From Okapia johnstoni (taxonomy: Eukaryota; Chordata; Mammalia; Artiodactyla; Giraffidae), in assembly GCA_024291935.2 (NCBI GenBank), contig CM044309.1:5518001-5582000 (forward strand): DNA of 64,000 nucleotides, given 5' to 3'. The notes below the pieces were generated by a model. It worked only from the letters and a program-made list of their open reading frames with translations. It was not told where the DNA came from and did no database searches. Below are positions 23,081-35,324 of this stretch, one piece after another. The stretch's first letter is position 1, and each line of letters starts with the position of its first letter. A program made the position numbers and the translations under genes.

Positions 23081-24360
23081 AAGAAATCAATTCAAAAAAC
23101 AAAACAAAACAAAACAAAATCAATTCCAGTGTCAAAGGTTTTTCTTCCATAAAACAAATAAGGAAGTACATAATTGACAGCATCATGCATTTTAGTATTT
23201 CTTTTATTCAATGCCTAACCTAAAGGATTTTCTCCATATTGTCATTTTTATTACCAGTTTTCAAAAAACCAACGTTTTAAAAAATTAAAATATTTAAAGT
23301 TGTATATTTCAGTAGCTAACTACAGATATGTCTATATTTTTCAAATATATAGATTTCAATTAGACATAGGTATAAATTTTGTTATCTATTTCAATATCTA
23401 TATATACATCTACTTCAGATAAGTAGATATATGAGCTACAAATACTGAAATACAGCTATATAAATATATATGTATATATATATATTTATGTCTATACCTA
23501 CTCATCTATCCATCTGACATATGTAACTATTTGTGACTTTCTTAACCTTTATTTCCCCTCAGATCATAGAAATGTTATAGCTAACCTAATGAAATTTAAG
23601 TTTGTCTATTTCCTTGATCCTAACATTAGATAAGGAAAGAGTACATCCTAAAATATATGTTAAAGAGGGTAATAGTAGGGCATTTCTTATATTTTATTTT
23701 TTTCTGGCTAGCATTTTGACAGTAACTGAAATGTAGTCACAATTAGTTTGGACTGGAAAACTTTTAAAGTGGTCTTACTAGTCAGCAATCCTGACAAAAG
23801 AAGTGTTTCCTGTTATGATATTGATAATACTGGTGGATACCAGTGTTATTCCAATGGAGGAGTCTTCTTGAGATTGAATTATACTGCTTTTTTCTTGACC
23901 CGTAAAACACACTAAATATATTCCGAACTGATTTTAAAAACTTGACCTGCTAGATGAAATTGTACAATCTGCTGTAATAGCCTTCTAACTGATCTCAGTG
24001 CATTAGTTTTAATCCATCCTCCTTTGTATGACCAGAGGGAATTTAAAAAAAATGCAAATCCGTGTAGTTATTACTCATAATGAAAGTCTTAGGATGACTT
24101 TAACTTTTCTTATGGCAAAGTCTAAAATTCTTAACAGAATTTACAGTGCTCCTAGGATTTTACCTTTTTGTCACTTTGGCCTCATTTCATGTCCCATTTC
24201 CTCCTTGCCTTCTCTGCTCTGATTTGTCTGGACCTTCTTTACCAGTCTTTCTTGAATACTTGACTCTGGACCTTCGGGCATGAAATTCCTTATACCTTCA
24301 ACACTGGTATCCTCCCATTCCCCATTGCCCAACTTATTCTGGAATATTTTTGACCCAACT
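23081..24360. other. AT-rich sequence without gene
   Basis: Starts with a (CAAAA)n tract (about 23095-23119), flanked by 'aatcaattc' on both sides. TA-rich runs lie at 23440-23490. The stretch 24020-24350 may be an old unnamed repeat. No exon recognised. Confidence 0.5.
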
Positions 24361-24370
24361 AGACTAGGTA

Positions 24371-24506
24371 TGGAGAAGGAAATGGCAGCCCACTCCAGTA
24401 TTCTTGCCTGGAAAATCCCAGGGATGGAGCAGCCTGGTGGGCTGCCGTCTACGGGGTTGCACAGAGTCGAACACGACTGAAGCGACTTAGCAGCAGCAGC
24501 AGGAGC
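24371..24506 (+). mobile_element. Bov-A SINE, 3' part, with GCA tail
   Basis: From 'tggagaaggaaatggcagccc' to 'acacgactgaagcgacttag' and a short (CAG)n tail. Perfect 10-bp target duplication agactaggta at 24361-24370 and 24507-24516. Confidence 0.93.
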
Positions 24507-24586
24507 AGACTAGGTAAGTCTATTACTTTCCATAGAGCAGTGCTCTACCCTTCATAGTAGTTTATAGAAGTTCCACAGTCATGTGT

Positions 24587-24809
24587 TCCTGCGTGCTAAG
24601 TTGCTTCAATCATGTCTGACTCTGTGCGATGCTATGGACTGTAGTCTGCTAGTCTCCTCTGTCCATGGGATTCTCCAGGCAAGAATACTGGAGTGGGTTG
24701 CAATGCCCTCCTTCAGGGGATTTTCCTGACTCAGGCATCGAACCTGCTTCTCTTATGTCTCCTTCTTGGCAGGCAGGTTCTCTACCACTGGTGTCACCTG
24801 GGAAGCCCC
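24587..24809 (-). mobile_element. Bov-tA SINE, first of a tandem pair
   Basis: Reverse element 'gcgtgctaagttgcttcaatc' to 'cacctgggaagcccc'. It is preceded by ttccacagtcatgtgtt and followed by ctccacagccgtgtgtt. Confidence 0.9.
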
Positions 24810-24826
24810 TCCACAGCCGTGTGTTA

Positions 24827-25022
24827 ATGCTCAGTAGTGTCTGAAATGTTTGCGACCCTATGGACTGTAGCTTGCCAGGCTCCTCTGTCCATAAAATTCT
24901 CCAGGCAAGAATGCTGGAGTGAGTTGCCATTTCCTTCTTCAGGGGATCTTCCCAACGCAGGGATCAAACCCGGGTCTCCCACATTGTAAGTGGACTCTTT
25001 ACTGTCTGAGCCACCAGGGAAG
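24827..25022 (-). mobile_element. Bov-tA SINE, second of a tandem pair
   Basis: Reverse element 'atgctcagtagtgtctgaaatg' to 'gagccaccagggaagcc', followed by 'ctccacagtcataag', a third copy of the flanking motif. Confidence 0.9.
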
Positions 25023-25136
25023 CCTGCACTCCACAGTCATAAGTTTCCCTTCATATCTGACTTCTTTACTGTATTTTGTGTTGTGGAAGATAAGGAACAT
25101 GTTTGTCTTTTTCTTTGTTGCATGATGCCAATCTTT

Positions 25137-25345
25137 GGGCTTCCCTGGTGGCTTAGTGGTGAAGAATATGCCTGCCAATGCAGGAACCGTGAGTTCGATC
25201 CCTGAATCAAGAAAATCCCCTAGAGAAGGAAATGGCAACCCACTCCAGTATTCTTGCCTGGGAAATCCCGAAGACAGAGGAGCCTGTGGGATACAGCCCA
25301 TGGAGTCACAAGAGAGTCCAACATGACATAGCGGCTAAAGAACAA
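25137..25345 (+). mobile_element. Bov-tA SINE
   Basis: 'tgggcttccctggtggcttagtgg' to 'catgacatagcggctaaag'. The tRNA-like B-box is recognisable as 'gagttcgatccctg'. Confidence 0.92.
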
Positions 25346-25667
25346 CAAAATGTCATTATTTAGAATAATATCTAAAAATCCACCATTGCGCAAAGCTATT
25401 TGCTGAATAGAAAATGAATGAATGATCAAATAGTAGGGGCTATTTTTTACCTGACCAAAAAAAATCCAAATACGGGCAGAAGCTACTGTTTGCCTTCTGA
25501 TGTTAACATGTAGTCATTCCATTCCTCTGAGCATAAGAAGAGAAGTAAGGTGATGAAGTTGAGAATAATTAAGATTCCTGACAAAACTGCTTGTCAGTCT
25601 CTCTTACAGAGAAATGCATCACATCAATTTTGTTTCGCAGCTCTTTCAAACGTGTAAGGACAAAAGA

Positions 25668-25796
25668 TGTGTGCTAAGTCGATTCAGTCGTGTCCAACTC
25701 TGTGCAACCTTATGGACTATAGTCCCCCAGGCTCCTCTGTCCGTGGGATTCTCCAGGCAAAAATACTGAAGTGGGTTTCCATTTCCTTCTCCAGGG
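25668..25796 (-). mobile_element. Bov-A SINE, partial
   Basis: Reverse Bov-A unit only: 'gtgctaagtcgattcagtcgtg' to 'ccatttccttctccaggga'; the tRNA-like head is missing. Confidence 0.9.
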
Positions 25797-27410
25797 AAAT
25801 GTTCTAAACCTCTGTGTATTTTGGTAATCCATGGTTATCTTACTTATTGAAGCTGAGTGTGTTTAGGAAGTGAGATTACAGGTGAGTTTTGAAATAGTTT
25901 GAGATCTTACTTATGCCCTTTTTGTGCGGCTACTGTTAACCACTCAGGTCTTAGTAACCAAGTCTATAAAAGATGTTAAAGAAATGTTCTTTGATGAGGT
26001 ACCTTTCCTGAAGGTTCTCAAAACTCTCTAATTTGGTGTTGAATTCCTGAAGAAATATAAATTAAGTTCTCTGAAACTTGTTTTATGACTTGCTTCTCCT
26101 AAAAATTTTCAATCAGCTGGCTAGTTTAGTGTATTCTTTAATCACATCCCTGAGAAATGATAGGAAATCTGTTACTTTATCTTGGAGGTACGTATCTTTT
26201 GATTTTTTTTTCGCACCACGAGGAAAAGCCCTACTCACCTTCTCCATACAAAGAGAAGAGACATTTTAAAAGGTTATCTATTTTTTATAATATATACATT
26301 TTAAGCTTGAAAAAAAGAGTTAAAGTTGCTGTCACTGATCTTTTAATTTTCAACAGTGTATAAGAATAGCAAAGAAAGCCCAAACCATTCTGTGACTCTG
26401 GTGTCTGCATTTCATGACTGACCACACCCAATTTCTGGAAAAACTGATAATGATCAACACTTGTCACTTGAATTTGGATGATCAAGTAAAATAAATTGTT
26501 ATTCTGTTCATTCATCCTTAACTGATTAGGCAGTTCAAATGAGAAGTCAGACAGAAGGTGATGCGCGTATTAATAATCATTGATTCAAGAAAAATTCCCG
26601 TACACGCTAGTTCTATGAAAATAATTTTATACTGGATTAGTTGAAAGCATAAAGGGAAAATGGAGAAAAAATAAATGACCTTTGGGGAAAAATCACGTTT
26701 TTAACTGTTTTAAATAGTTTTGTTCCTTTGGCAAATAATGCTTTTAAAATTAGTAAGGAGGCCCAAGGGTATGAGTGTGTGCATCCTTTAATTAAAGCAA
26801 CCTTTTCAGCTGGATTTTTTTTTATCCCAATAATCTATGGTTCACAGAACAGTGGATCAAATGTTATATTCTTAGTTTAGGGAGACTTGAGTTAAAGATA
26901 CTCTTCATTTTGGTCTGGTGGGATGTAGTTTTTGATTCTTAGTCATTGTTGTACATGCAAGTCATTACTGCTCACTGTTCTAGTGTATGAATGACTGTCA
27001 GCATTAACCCTCTCACTCACTGAGAGGACCCAATAGCATCTTAACTGGATCAGAATTAACTATCACCATACAGCAACCTGGTAACAGAAACATGTGAGCA
27101 GTCAAATGGTTCATACTTTGAAATGTATCAAGAGAGAACTGAATCCATGGAAAAGCTTTTCACATTTTAATGCTCATGCATGAAACAAATGTGGGTTTAG
27201 ATATTCCCAAATTTGACAAGAATTCTAATGTTTAAAAAAAAACAAAACATTCCTAAGTTATTGAGAACAAATTTAAAAATTTTTACTCACCAAACTCAAG
27301 AGAAGACTTTATTCTTTCAATAAAAATGACTTAAAATTGGTGTCATACACAGAGGTAAAAAAAATGTAAGAATCCAGTAAAAATTTTAGAATAGCAAATA
27401 TAATAGATGA
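25797..27410. other. Unique AT-rich sequence
   Basis: No exon or recent repeat recognised in 1.6 kb. Confidence 0.6.
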
Positions 27411-27487
27411 TGTTGCTGTTCAGTCGCTTAGTCATGTCTGACTCTTTGTGACCCCATGGACTGCAGCATGCCAGGCTCCTCTGTCCT
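27411..27487 (-). mobile_element. Bov-A SINE scrap
   Basis: Short reverse fragment 'gctgttcagtcgcttagtcatg' to 'gccaggctcctctgtcc'. Confidence 0.85.
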
Positions 27488-27610
27488 CCACTATCTAGAT
27501 GCACTTATACAACTAATTAAAAAATTCTGTACAATTTGTCCGAATTTGATGATGTTTGAAATTGTCTAGCTTTTACAACTTTTTAATTTATTACCCTTGC
27601 TTCCCTTCCT

Positions 27611-28280
27611 CAGTTCAGTTCAGTCACTCAGTCGTGTCTGACTCTTTGCGACCGACCCCATGAACCACAGCACGCCAGGCCTCCCTGTCCATCACCAACT
27701 CCCGGAGTCTACCCAAACCCATGTCCGTTGAGTCGGTGATGCCATCCAACCATCTCATCCTCTGTCGTCCCCTTCTCCTCCTGCCCCCAATCCTACCCAG
27801 CATCAGGTTCTTTTCCAATGAGTCAACTCTTCGCATGAGGTGGCAAAGCATTGGAGTTTCAGCTTCAACATCAGTCCTTCCAATGAACACCCAGGACTGA
27901 TCTCCTTTAGGATGGACTTGTGGATCTCCTTGCAGTCCAAGGGACTCTCAAGAGTCTTCTCCAACACCACAGTTCAAAAGCATCAATTCTGTGGCACTCA
28001 GCTTTCTTCACAGTCCAACTCTCATATCCATACATGACCACTGGAAAAACCATAACTTTGACTAGACGGGCCTTTGTTGGCAAAGTAATGTCGCTGCTTT
28101 TTAATATGCTGTCTAGGTTGGTCATAACTTTGCTTCCAAGGAGCAAGAGTCTTTTAATTTCATGGCTGCAATCACCATCGCAGTGATTTTGGAGCCCCCA
28201 AAAATAAAGTCAGCCACTGTTTCCATTGTTTCCCCATCTATTTGCCATGAAGTGATGGGACCAGATGCTATGATCTTAAT
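27611..28280 (-). mobile_element. BovB 3' end, 5'-truncated
   Basis: From the terminal 'cagttcagttcagtcactcag' through 'cagcttcaacatcagtccttc' and 'tgtctaggttggtcataac' to 'gggaccagatgctatgatctt'. A possible duplication 'cttcccttcct' at 27600-27610 and 28333-28343 leaves about 50 bp unexplained, so I do not rely on it. Open minus frames (27624-27890 and 27907-28146) show modest decay. Confidence 0.92.
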
Positions 28281-28954
28281 TTAGTCCTTAGTTTATGTCG
28301 TTAGTTTAAGTCCTTATGGACCAAGCAATAATCTTCCCTTCCTAAATAAATACATTTGTTCCAATTTTGTAATTTATAAATTTATGCTTTATAATTGTCA
28401 TGCACAGTAAAACCTGGAATAGTCCCTGCCCTAACTTGATTACCCAGTAACTCAAAAAAATGAAAACAACTATGGTGAAGATTTAGGTAAGTGGATGGGA
28501 ACCAAGGATCCAGAATGCGACTACCGGGATAAAATTCTGCCTCTACAGTTTCTTATCTGTGTGACCTTGAACAAATTACTTAACATATGTAAGTCTCAAT
28601 TTTCTTATTTTAAAAGGAGGAGATTGGATTTAGGAAATATAATTCCTTGTAATTTATGATAATATAAAGAATTTAAAAATGGTGGGCAATCAGCTAAATA
28701 AAATAATAGAACATTCATGTTGAAAGGGACCTTGGGTTTTGTGCAATTTTACATTGGCGCTGTGAATTTCTCACTGATGGTTCAGATGTGAAGGAGGAGA
28801 AATGGGTCTAGTATGGAAACTCACCTAGCCTCCCATTCATTAAACTAGTGTAGGTCTGCTTTCATTTATATACAAGTCTGTGTAAGATTTAGTTTGAACA
28901 AGGTGTTTTGTGACTGTGTGTGTCTGAACACCATTGCTCCTGTCCAGGCCTTGT
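28281..28954. other. Unique sequence with one MIR
   Basis: No exon recognised; a MIR lies at 28505-28680. Confidence 0.6.
28505..28680 (+). mobile_element. MIR SINE
   Basis: 'ctgtgtgaccttgaacaaattacttaac' and 'gtctcaattttcttattttaaaagg' form the conserved MIR core. Confidence 0.75.
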
Positions 28955-29170
28955 GTGCACGCTAAGTCGCTTCAGCCGTGTCTGACTCTGAGACCCTATG
29001 GACTGCAGCCCACCAGACTCTTCATGGGATCCTCCGGGCAAGGATACTGGAGTGGGTTGCTATTTCCTACTCCAGGGCATCTTCCCAACCCAGAGATTGC
29101 ACCAGTGTCTCTTATGTCTCCTGTATTGGCAGATAGGCTCTTTATCACTGGGGCGCCACCTGGGAAGCCC
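28955..29170 (-). mobile_element. Bov-tA SINE
   Basis: Reverse element 'gtgcacgctaagtcgcttcagcc' to 'cgccacctgggaagcccc'. Confidence 0.9.
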
Positions 29171-29574
29171 CATCCCATTCATATATATATAAAATCACTT
29201 GAGAGCATTAGTAAAAATATTAAAAATTGAAAACAAGTAGTAATCTGTTCTCCATATGATATGAATCTCATGTGTGGTAATAAGATGCTTTTTAAAAGTA
29301 AACAAAGTAATCCCACAGCAAATTCTGCGGTCCAGATCAGAGCTTCAATATTCAGTGTAAATGAGGTAACAATAATAAGCAACTTGAGGAAACGTAAGCT
29401 TCCCCCAAATTCTCGAGGATATTGAGGGAATTCCAAGTTTCCCACAGTACAGAAGACTGAGCTCCCTGATGCTTTCTGTTTGGTTGGATATTTTTAACCA
29501 TTATTGAAAGAAAATATGCACTCAAACAGCAGGAGGACTTGATAAGGAACTAAATATTTGAATTTTTCTATACC

Positions 29575-29668
29575 TTCCCAGGAAATCCCATGGACCGAGG
29601 AGACTGGTCGGCTACAGTCCATGGGGTCGCAAAGAGTCGGACACGACTGAGCAACTTCACTTTCATAC
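29575..29668 (+). mobile_element. Bov-A SINE 3' fragment
   Basis: 'cccaggaaatcccatggaccg' to 'ggacacgactgagcaacttc'; well conserved end only. Confidence 0.9.
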
Positions 29669-32600
29669 ATTTCCAAGGATCTGTTTCATTGTTTTTAATA
29701 TTTTTAATTGTACTTTTAATTAGAAAACGCAATTTCTTTATAGCCTTTACTCAAATTGCCTGACAGAATAATCTCAATTCCTCTTTAATTTGACAGCTCT
29801 TTAACTATATGAATCAGCTCTATCCAACAAATATCTTCATTTCCAATTAAAAATTAATTGTTTTATGACAGGACCTACAGATATTTTATTTGATGTTTAT
29901 AAGTCACTGAGAAGAAAAAGTTAATCAGCCTCTCTGAAGTTTACTTAAATTTTAGAGAACTTCATGAGCCTTCTGGCAACTCTTCCTTAATAAATTTTTC
30001 TTGCAATTAGCATTCCTCCTGAATTCTGATTCCAAGAAATATTTTGCAAGTTTTGTTGTTGTTATGTGTGTATGTGTGTGTGTAATTGTGTGTTAGAATG
30101 ATTTGTTCTTCACTTAGCATATTTAAGTATTTCAGTTTCTTTCTGATCATCCTTAACTATGTGTCCTTAAGGAAGTAAGCCTCTTTTTTAGTTTAAATAT
30201 TGCTTCTTATAGCATTTTCCACCGCTGCTCTCTCCATTTACTTGCACCTGCATGTTCTGATTTACTACAATTTTATTGGCAAGCATCCTACTCAAGTTAA
30301 GTGGCTCTATTTGTGTGTCTTTTAATATGTTATAATATTTCTTCAACAAAATTTTGTGCACATGGAGTCTAACTGCTTTTCTAGCCACTGCTACAAGGAC
30401 CCAGTAAATCCTCTTATACGCTTGAATCCCCTCTTGTGGAGAAGAGTTGTGAGTGGAGTAACAATGGAAGACAAGCACTTTTATGAACGAGTCTAAATCT
30501 TTTTAAAAAGGCCATGTGAGTCTACCAGTGTTGGAAGTTAAACCTTGTGTAGTCTCAATATTTAAATTGACTAGAAGATGTCATATTGACAAGAGACAAG
30601 TGCAAGAAATTTTGTTTATTTTACTCTTCAACCTAGTAAATTAGGGATTATTAGGAAAGCTAGATTAATTGAAAAAAATGCAGAAGCTCCATTTCATCTA
30701 CACATCTAAGTAAATTAATGTGAGGAGTATAGAGACCTTAAGAGAACACTAACCACTTTCCCACAGCCACAAATATGCTTTCTAAAATGATCAAACTCTC
30801 TTCTCAACAGCAAGACCGTATGATGACTCAGTGGAGAGTGAAAAAGTCAATAACAAGAGTTTTACACAGTATAGATCATGTGTTCCCTATACCTGGAAAC
30901 AAATAGAGGTTCAGGGAATGATGGTATGAATGCCAATGGTTGCACATAATAGAATTCAGCAGAAGCCAATGCCTGCAGGTGCTGCTGATCATAAGCCACA
31001 TGCCTACTTATCCTGGCTCTTTACAAGCTCCTAAGTTTGAGATGATCACCAGCAGAGAAAGGCATGGAAGAGAAATCACATCATTATTTTGTTTGCAACT
31101 GCAATGCCTGAAATACTTGGAATATATTAAGATGTTCCTTCTTGTCACCAGCTGGAATTGGGGCTAGAAATAGAAATAGAGGTCAGATTTTTAAACTGAT
31201 CTTATTTCAACATTTTGAGGATAGTAAACACCAGGGTGTGTGTTAGACGGCATTGAAAAATGTGGGGGGAATGTCATCGTTTGTCAGGGTGTAGCCTCAG
31301 ACCCCCTTAAGGCAAGTGCCCAGGGGGCAGCACAGTGGCACAGACCTGCTGGTGATAGGGGCCTGGGGGAGGTTACAGCCCCTCTCTTATTGTTTCAGTT
31401 TCCAAGCACGGGTGATTGAAATCTATGCTGACTTCGAGCTGTGGGAGGAAATTGGATCAGACTTTTTAAACTTTATTTCCTTTAATGTCTTCTGTTAGTA
31501 ATGTTATTTTACAAATATTTTTGATTGTCCCACGCACAAGGGCCACATGCACTTCCTACTGCTTGTCATTAAGTGATTGTTGTATCAATCAGAGAACTTA
31601 AGGTTCAGCACAGAGTATGGGCCTCCTAGAAAGGCAAAATGAGGACCTCTGTATATCTGCTCCTCTATACAAGCAATGACATACTGGCAAAGACTGTCAA
31701 GATAATGTTTTTTTTTTCAGAACTCTGAAATTAATCAAATGCATGCAACAAAATGAGGAGCATTTATTCAATAAAAATAGCAGAGTTTGTAGCTTTTTAT
31801 CTTGACCTATTTTAATCCTTCTATCTGCAATTCTGTGATGGTCTTGAAAACTGGCAGCCTTACAACTTCTGGAAGCACAGACTTCAGATGTACCTTAAAA
31901 ACCCACTCCCAGATCACTGCTACCCTGTGATTTGTCTAGCAGTGTCCTGGAAAAGCCACATTCATAAGGTTTTACTGTTATTTGACCCTGGGAAGGAGGG
32001 GAAAAGTTATTTACAGATTTGCTACATTACCCAAAATGTTCAATTTTAAACAAAAATTATGAGACATGCAAAGAGATAACAAAGTGTCTCCCATTTGTAG
32101 GGAAAAAAGCAACCAAGAACAAACAATGCCCTTAGAAGATTCAGATGTTTAACTTAGTAGACAATGATTACAAAAAAGATACAAATAGAGACTATGGAGT
32201 TAAAAAGTACAGTAACAAATAAAAACTTCAGTATAAGGGTTCAACAATAGGTTAGCTCTGGCAGAAGAAACCTTTGATAAACTTCAAGAAGATGTCTATG
32301 TTAAGATGATCCAGTCAAAAGGACAGAAAAAATAAGAATGGAAAGGATGAACAGTGCCTCAGAGACCCATGGGACACCACCAAGTACACCAGAATCAGCA
32401 CAGTGAGAATTCCAGAGGGAGAGAGCAAATAAAAGCAAGAGAATATTTGAAGAGAATAGCCAAATCTTTCCAATTTGGTGAAAAGCGTTAGGCTGCTCAT
32501 CCATATTGGTAGAAGTGGCTACTATACGTATCTAACAACATGGTTCATTTCTGAATCTTCTCTAACCCTTTTCATTTAGCTTGATAACTGGCCCATTTTA

Positions 32601-32975
32601 CCCAGCTAACAATTCATGGCTGCGTGAATTATTATAATATAACTAACTCTGAGCAAACAAAACCCAGCAAATTGCTGGCTTTGCCCAATTATTATCTGAG
32701 AAGCTGCAGGTTTCCTAGGCACTTGGTCTATCTTTCAAATTATTGCAGGCAATTGCCATATCAAACGTTTTAACACTAAAAACATATGTCTGTTTTTAAG
32801 ATCTGTAATATTATTTGCTTGTCACCCTCTGATTGCTAATCAATGACATTTATTTCAGGATTTGGTTGTAATATCATGCCATTTCTGAATACTAGTTCTT
32901 TATTATTGAATCAGAACTACACAGTTTTAAATGATGTTAAATGAGGTGCTAGTCTACTCAAAACTGTTTCTTAAG
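29669..32975. other. Mostly unique sequence
   Basis: Contains a GT tract at about 30065-30082. A minus-strand open frame at 30188-30478 and a plus frame at 31316-31498 have no recognisable family or splice support. The GC-richer piece 31290-31400 is unassigned. Confidence 0.55.
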
Positions 32976-33995
32976 AATATTTCTTGAAGAAATGGGAATA
33001 CCAGACCACCTTACTTGCCTCCTGAGCAATCTGTATACAGGTCAAGAAGCAACAGTTAGAACTGGACATGGGACAACAGACTGGTTCAAAATTGGTAAAG
33101 GAGTACATAAAGACTGTATATTGTCACCCTGCTTATTTAACTTATATGCAGAGAACATCATGAGAAATGCTGGGCTGGATGAAGCACAAGATTGCCTGGA
33201 GAACTATCAATAACCTCAGATATGCAGATGACACTACCCTTATGGCAGAAAGTGAAGAAGAACTAAAGAGCCTCTTGATGAAAGTGAACGAGGAGAGTGA
33301 AAAAACTGGCTTAAGACTCAACATTCAAAAAATGAAGATCATGGCATCCGGTCCCATCACTTCATGGTGAATAGATGGGGAAACAATGGAAACAGTGACA
33401 GACTTTATTTTCTTTGGCTCCAAAATCACTGCAGATGGTGACTACAGCCATGAAACTAAATGATGCTTGCTCCTTGGAAGAAAAGCTATGACCAATCTAG
33501 ACACCATATTAAAAAGCAGAGACATTACTTTACTGACAAAGGTCTGTACAGTCAAAGCTGTGGTTTTTCCAGTAGTCATGTGTGGATGTGAGAGTTGGAA
33601 TGTGAAGAAAGCTGAGAGCCGAAGAACTGATGCTTTTGAACTGAGGTGTTGGAGAAGACTCTTGAGAGTCCCTTGGACTGCAAGGAGACCAGTCCATCCT
33701 AAAGGAAATTAGTCCTCAATATTCATTGGAAAGACCTATGCTGAAGCTGAAGCTCAAATACTTTGACCACCTGATGTGAAGAACTGACTCATTTGAAAAG
33801 ACCCTGATGCTGGGAAAGATTGAGGGCAGGAGGAGAAGGGGGTGACAGAGGATGAGACGGTTGGATGGCATCATTGACTCAATGGATGTGAATTTGAGAA
33901 AACTCAGGGAGACAATAAAGGACAGGGAGGCCTGGTGTGCTGCAGTCCATGGGATTGGAAAGAGTCAGACACGACTGAGCGACTGAACTGAATGA
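32976..33995 (+). mobile_element. BovB 3' third
   Basis: Starts in the reverse-transcriptase domain ('gaagaaatgggaataccagaccacc'), includes NNLRYADDTTLMAESEEELKS at 33205-33265, and ends 'cacgactgagcgactgaactgaa'. Frames broken into pieces of 60-80 codons. Confidence 0.93.
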
Positions 33996-34496
33996 GAAGT
34001 AAATAAATTTCATCTATCATAGGATAAATGTGTTTTATTTAAAATTGCACATGCATCTTTCATCTTAACATTTATATTCTCAAATGTTAAATTACAGATT
34101 CATTTGCTGTGACTGTAATAGTATTTTAAAAATAAGGAATAAGTAATAGCTAAAACATCGGTCATTTTACTGTCTAAAAGAGTATTATTATTATAATGAC
34201 TAATAATGAGAGATATAATCTTGAAACTGAAGCACTGAGGTTTATATTAAGTAGGTAAAGGTGCTATTTAATACCCTAAAGTTTAAAGTTTCATGGAGGT
34301 GCATCTTTATCTTGAAAGGAGAACACATTTTAAAGATTATTAAGACAAAAGAGAAGACTATCACTTATTCTTGAGCAACCATTTTAAAAACAAGAATAAA
34401 CAAATTTGGAAACTCAAAAATCAAGAATTTTTTGGTCTGTCTGTTTCTTTGTATTTATGCTATAGTCTCTTAATATGCAACCTTTTTTATTTTAAG
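33996..34496. other. Intronic sequence upstream of the CNBD1 exon
   Basis: AT-rich, no repeat recognised. Ends with the polypyrimidine tract and AG acceptor of the exon at 34497. Confidence 0.6.
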
Positions 34497-34642
34497 GCCC
34501 GTTCACAGGACTTCATCTGAACACAACATTGTGTGGAAGATGCTAAAAACGATTCCAAATTTAACTTCTCAACTACTTGATGAGCATCTGAAAATACTTA
34601 GTAAGAATGTCATTTCTGAAACCTGGATAAAAGGTAGCACAG
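34497..34642 (+). CDS. CNBD1: CNBD1 internal exon (start of cyclic-nucleotide-binding domain)
   Basis: Coding exon read from splice sites and protein similarity. A pyrimidine-rich tract ending in TTTTAAG precedes 34497, and the exon closes at CACAG before GTAAAC. The open frame encodes about 48 residues containing VWKMLKTIPNLTSQL and LKILSKNVISETW, the pattern found upstream of the first beta strands of a cyclic-nucleotide-binding domain (a helix, then 'L..LS......W.KGS'). The exon starts with the third base of a codon and ends with the first base of the next, which the exon at 44468 completes as Val. It closely resembles my memory of human CNBD1, a poorly characterised protein with a cNMP-binding fold. 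ORF openness continues past the donor into intron, so the splice site rather than a stop marks the end. An alternative donor lies 9 bases upstream. Other cNMP-binding proteins are possible but fit less well. Confidence 0.82.
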
Positions 34643-34839
34643 GTAAACTGACTAATCTGGAGGAAAATTTGGCAAGACAAAACGTGTATCACTATTTTGA
34701 GTTTTCTGTCATAATAATCTTAATTTCACTTGACATGCTAGAATGTACTGTTTGGATGTATATCATTTGTAAAGTTATAAGTAGTGAAACCAATAACACT
34801 TCACATTTTGGTAATTAGATTTTAAAGGTATACAGTGGT

Positions 34840-35012
34840 GTTTCTTCCCTTTGAACACACATCAGAATCCCTGAGGACTCACTGAAATGGGTTGCTGTGT
34901 TCAGCACCTTAGGTTTCTGATTCATTAGGTTTAGGATAAAGCTTAATTTGCATTTCCAATAACATTCCAGGGTTTTCTGCTGGTCTGGGGACCACACTTT
35001 GAAAACCATTCA
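34840..35012 (-). mobile_element. MER5A DNA transposon remnant
   Basis: Begins 'tttgaacacacatcagaatccctgagga' and ends 'gtctggggaccacactttgaaaacc', the two ends of the non-autonomous hAT-Charlie element MER5A. Confidence 0.75.
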
Positions 35013-35324
35013 TTGACACACACCTTCGATAACACTCTAGCATTGATTTTCATAGTTAAGACAGTAAGTGGTCAAAGTACTTATTTGACTGATCCAGATA
35101 TTGAGAAAAAAAAAATCTTCAGACAAATTTTAGTAAAGTTTCCCATTTTCATTTCTAGTGCCTTGACAAGAGATATAATGGATGCATTAACAGAAGCATT
35201 TTATGTTTAATATTTTGGGGTGGTGGCATGTAAATAAACATACACGCAGAGTCACACACACACACACCTAAACCAACAGAGTTAAACATTATTTTTTTGC
35301 ATTTGTTTAATACCTATTAGAAAA
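35013..35324. other. Unique sequence with (AC)n
   Basis: AC tract at about 35252-35268; otherwise nothing recognised. Confidence 0.6.

Noticed and set aside
24360..25345. Cluster of regularly repeated sequences, CRISPR-like at first sight
   Set aside because: The repeats are Bov-tA SINEs in mixed orientation with target duplications, not short direct repeats with spacers.
27600..28343. Target duplication 'cttcccttcct' for the BovB at 27611
   Set aside because: The right copy lies about 50 bp beyond recognisable BovB and is pyrimidine-rich, so chance is likely.
30188..30478. 96-codon minus-strand ORF
   Set aside because: No family recognised; length is within chance in a 3.3-kb unannotated stretch.
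31316..31498. Short ORF preceded by a 'tttcag' acceptor-like site
   Set aside because: No donor with matching phase, no similarity recognised, and not a fit to the expected upstream CNBD1 residues.
33167..33370. Reverse-transcriptase motif YADDT in an open frame
   Set aside because: Part of a broken BovB copy; not a host or retron-type reverse transcriptase gene.
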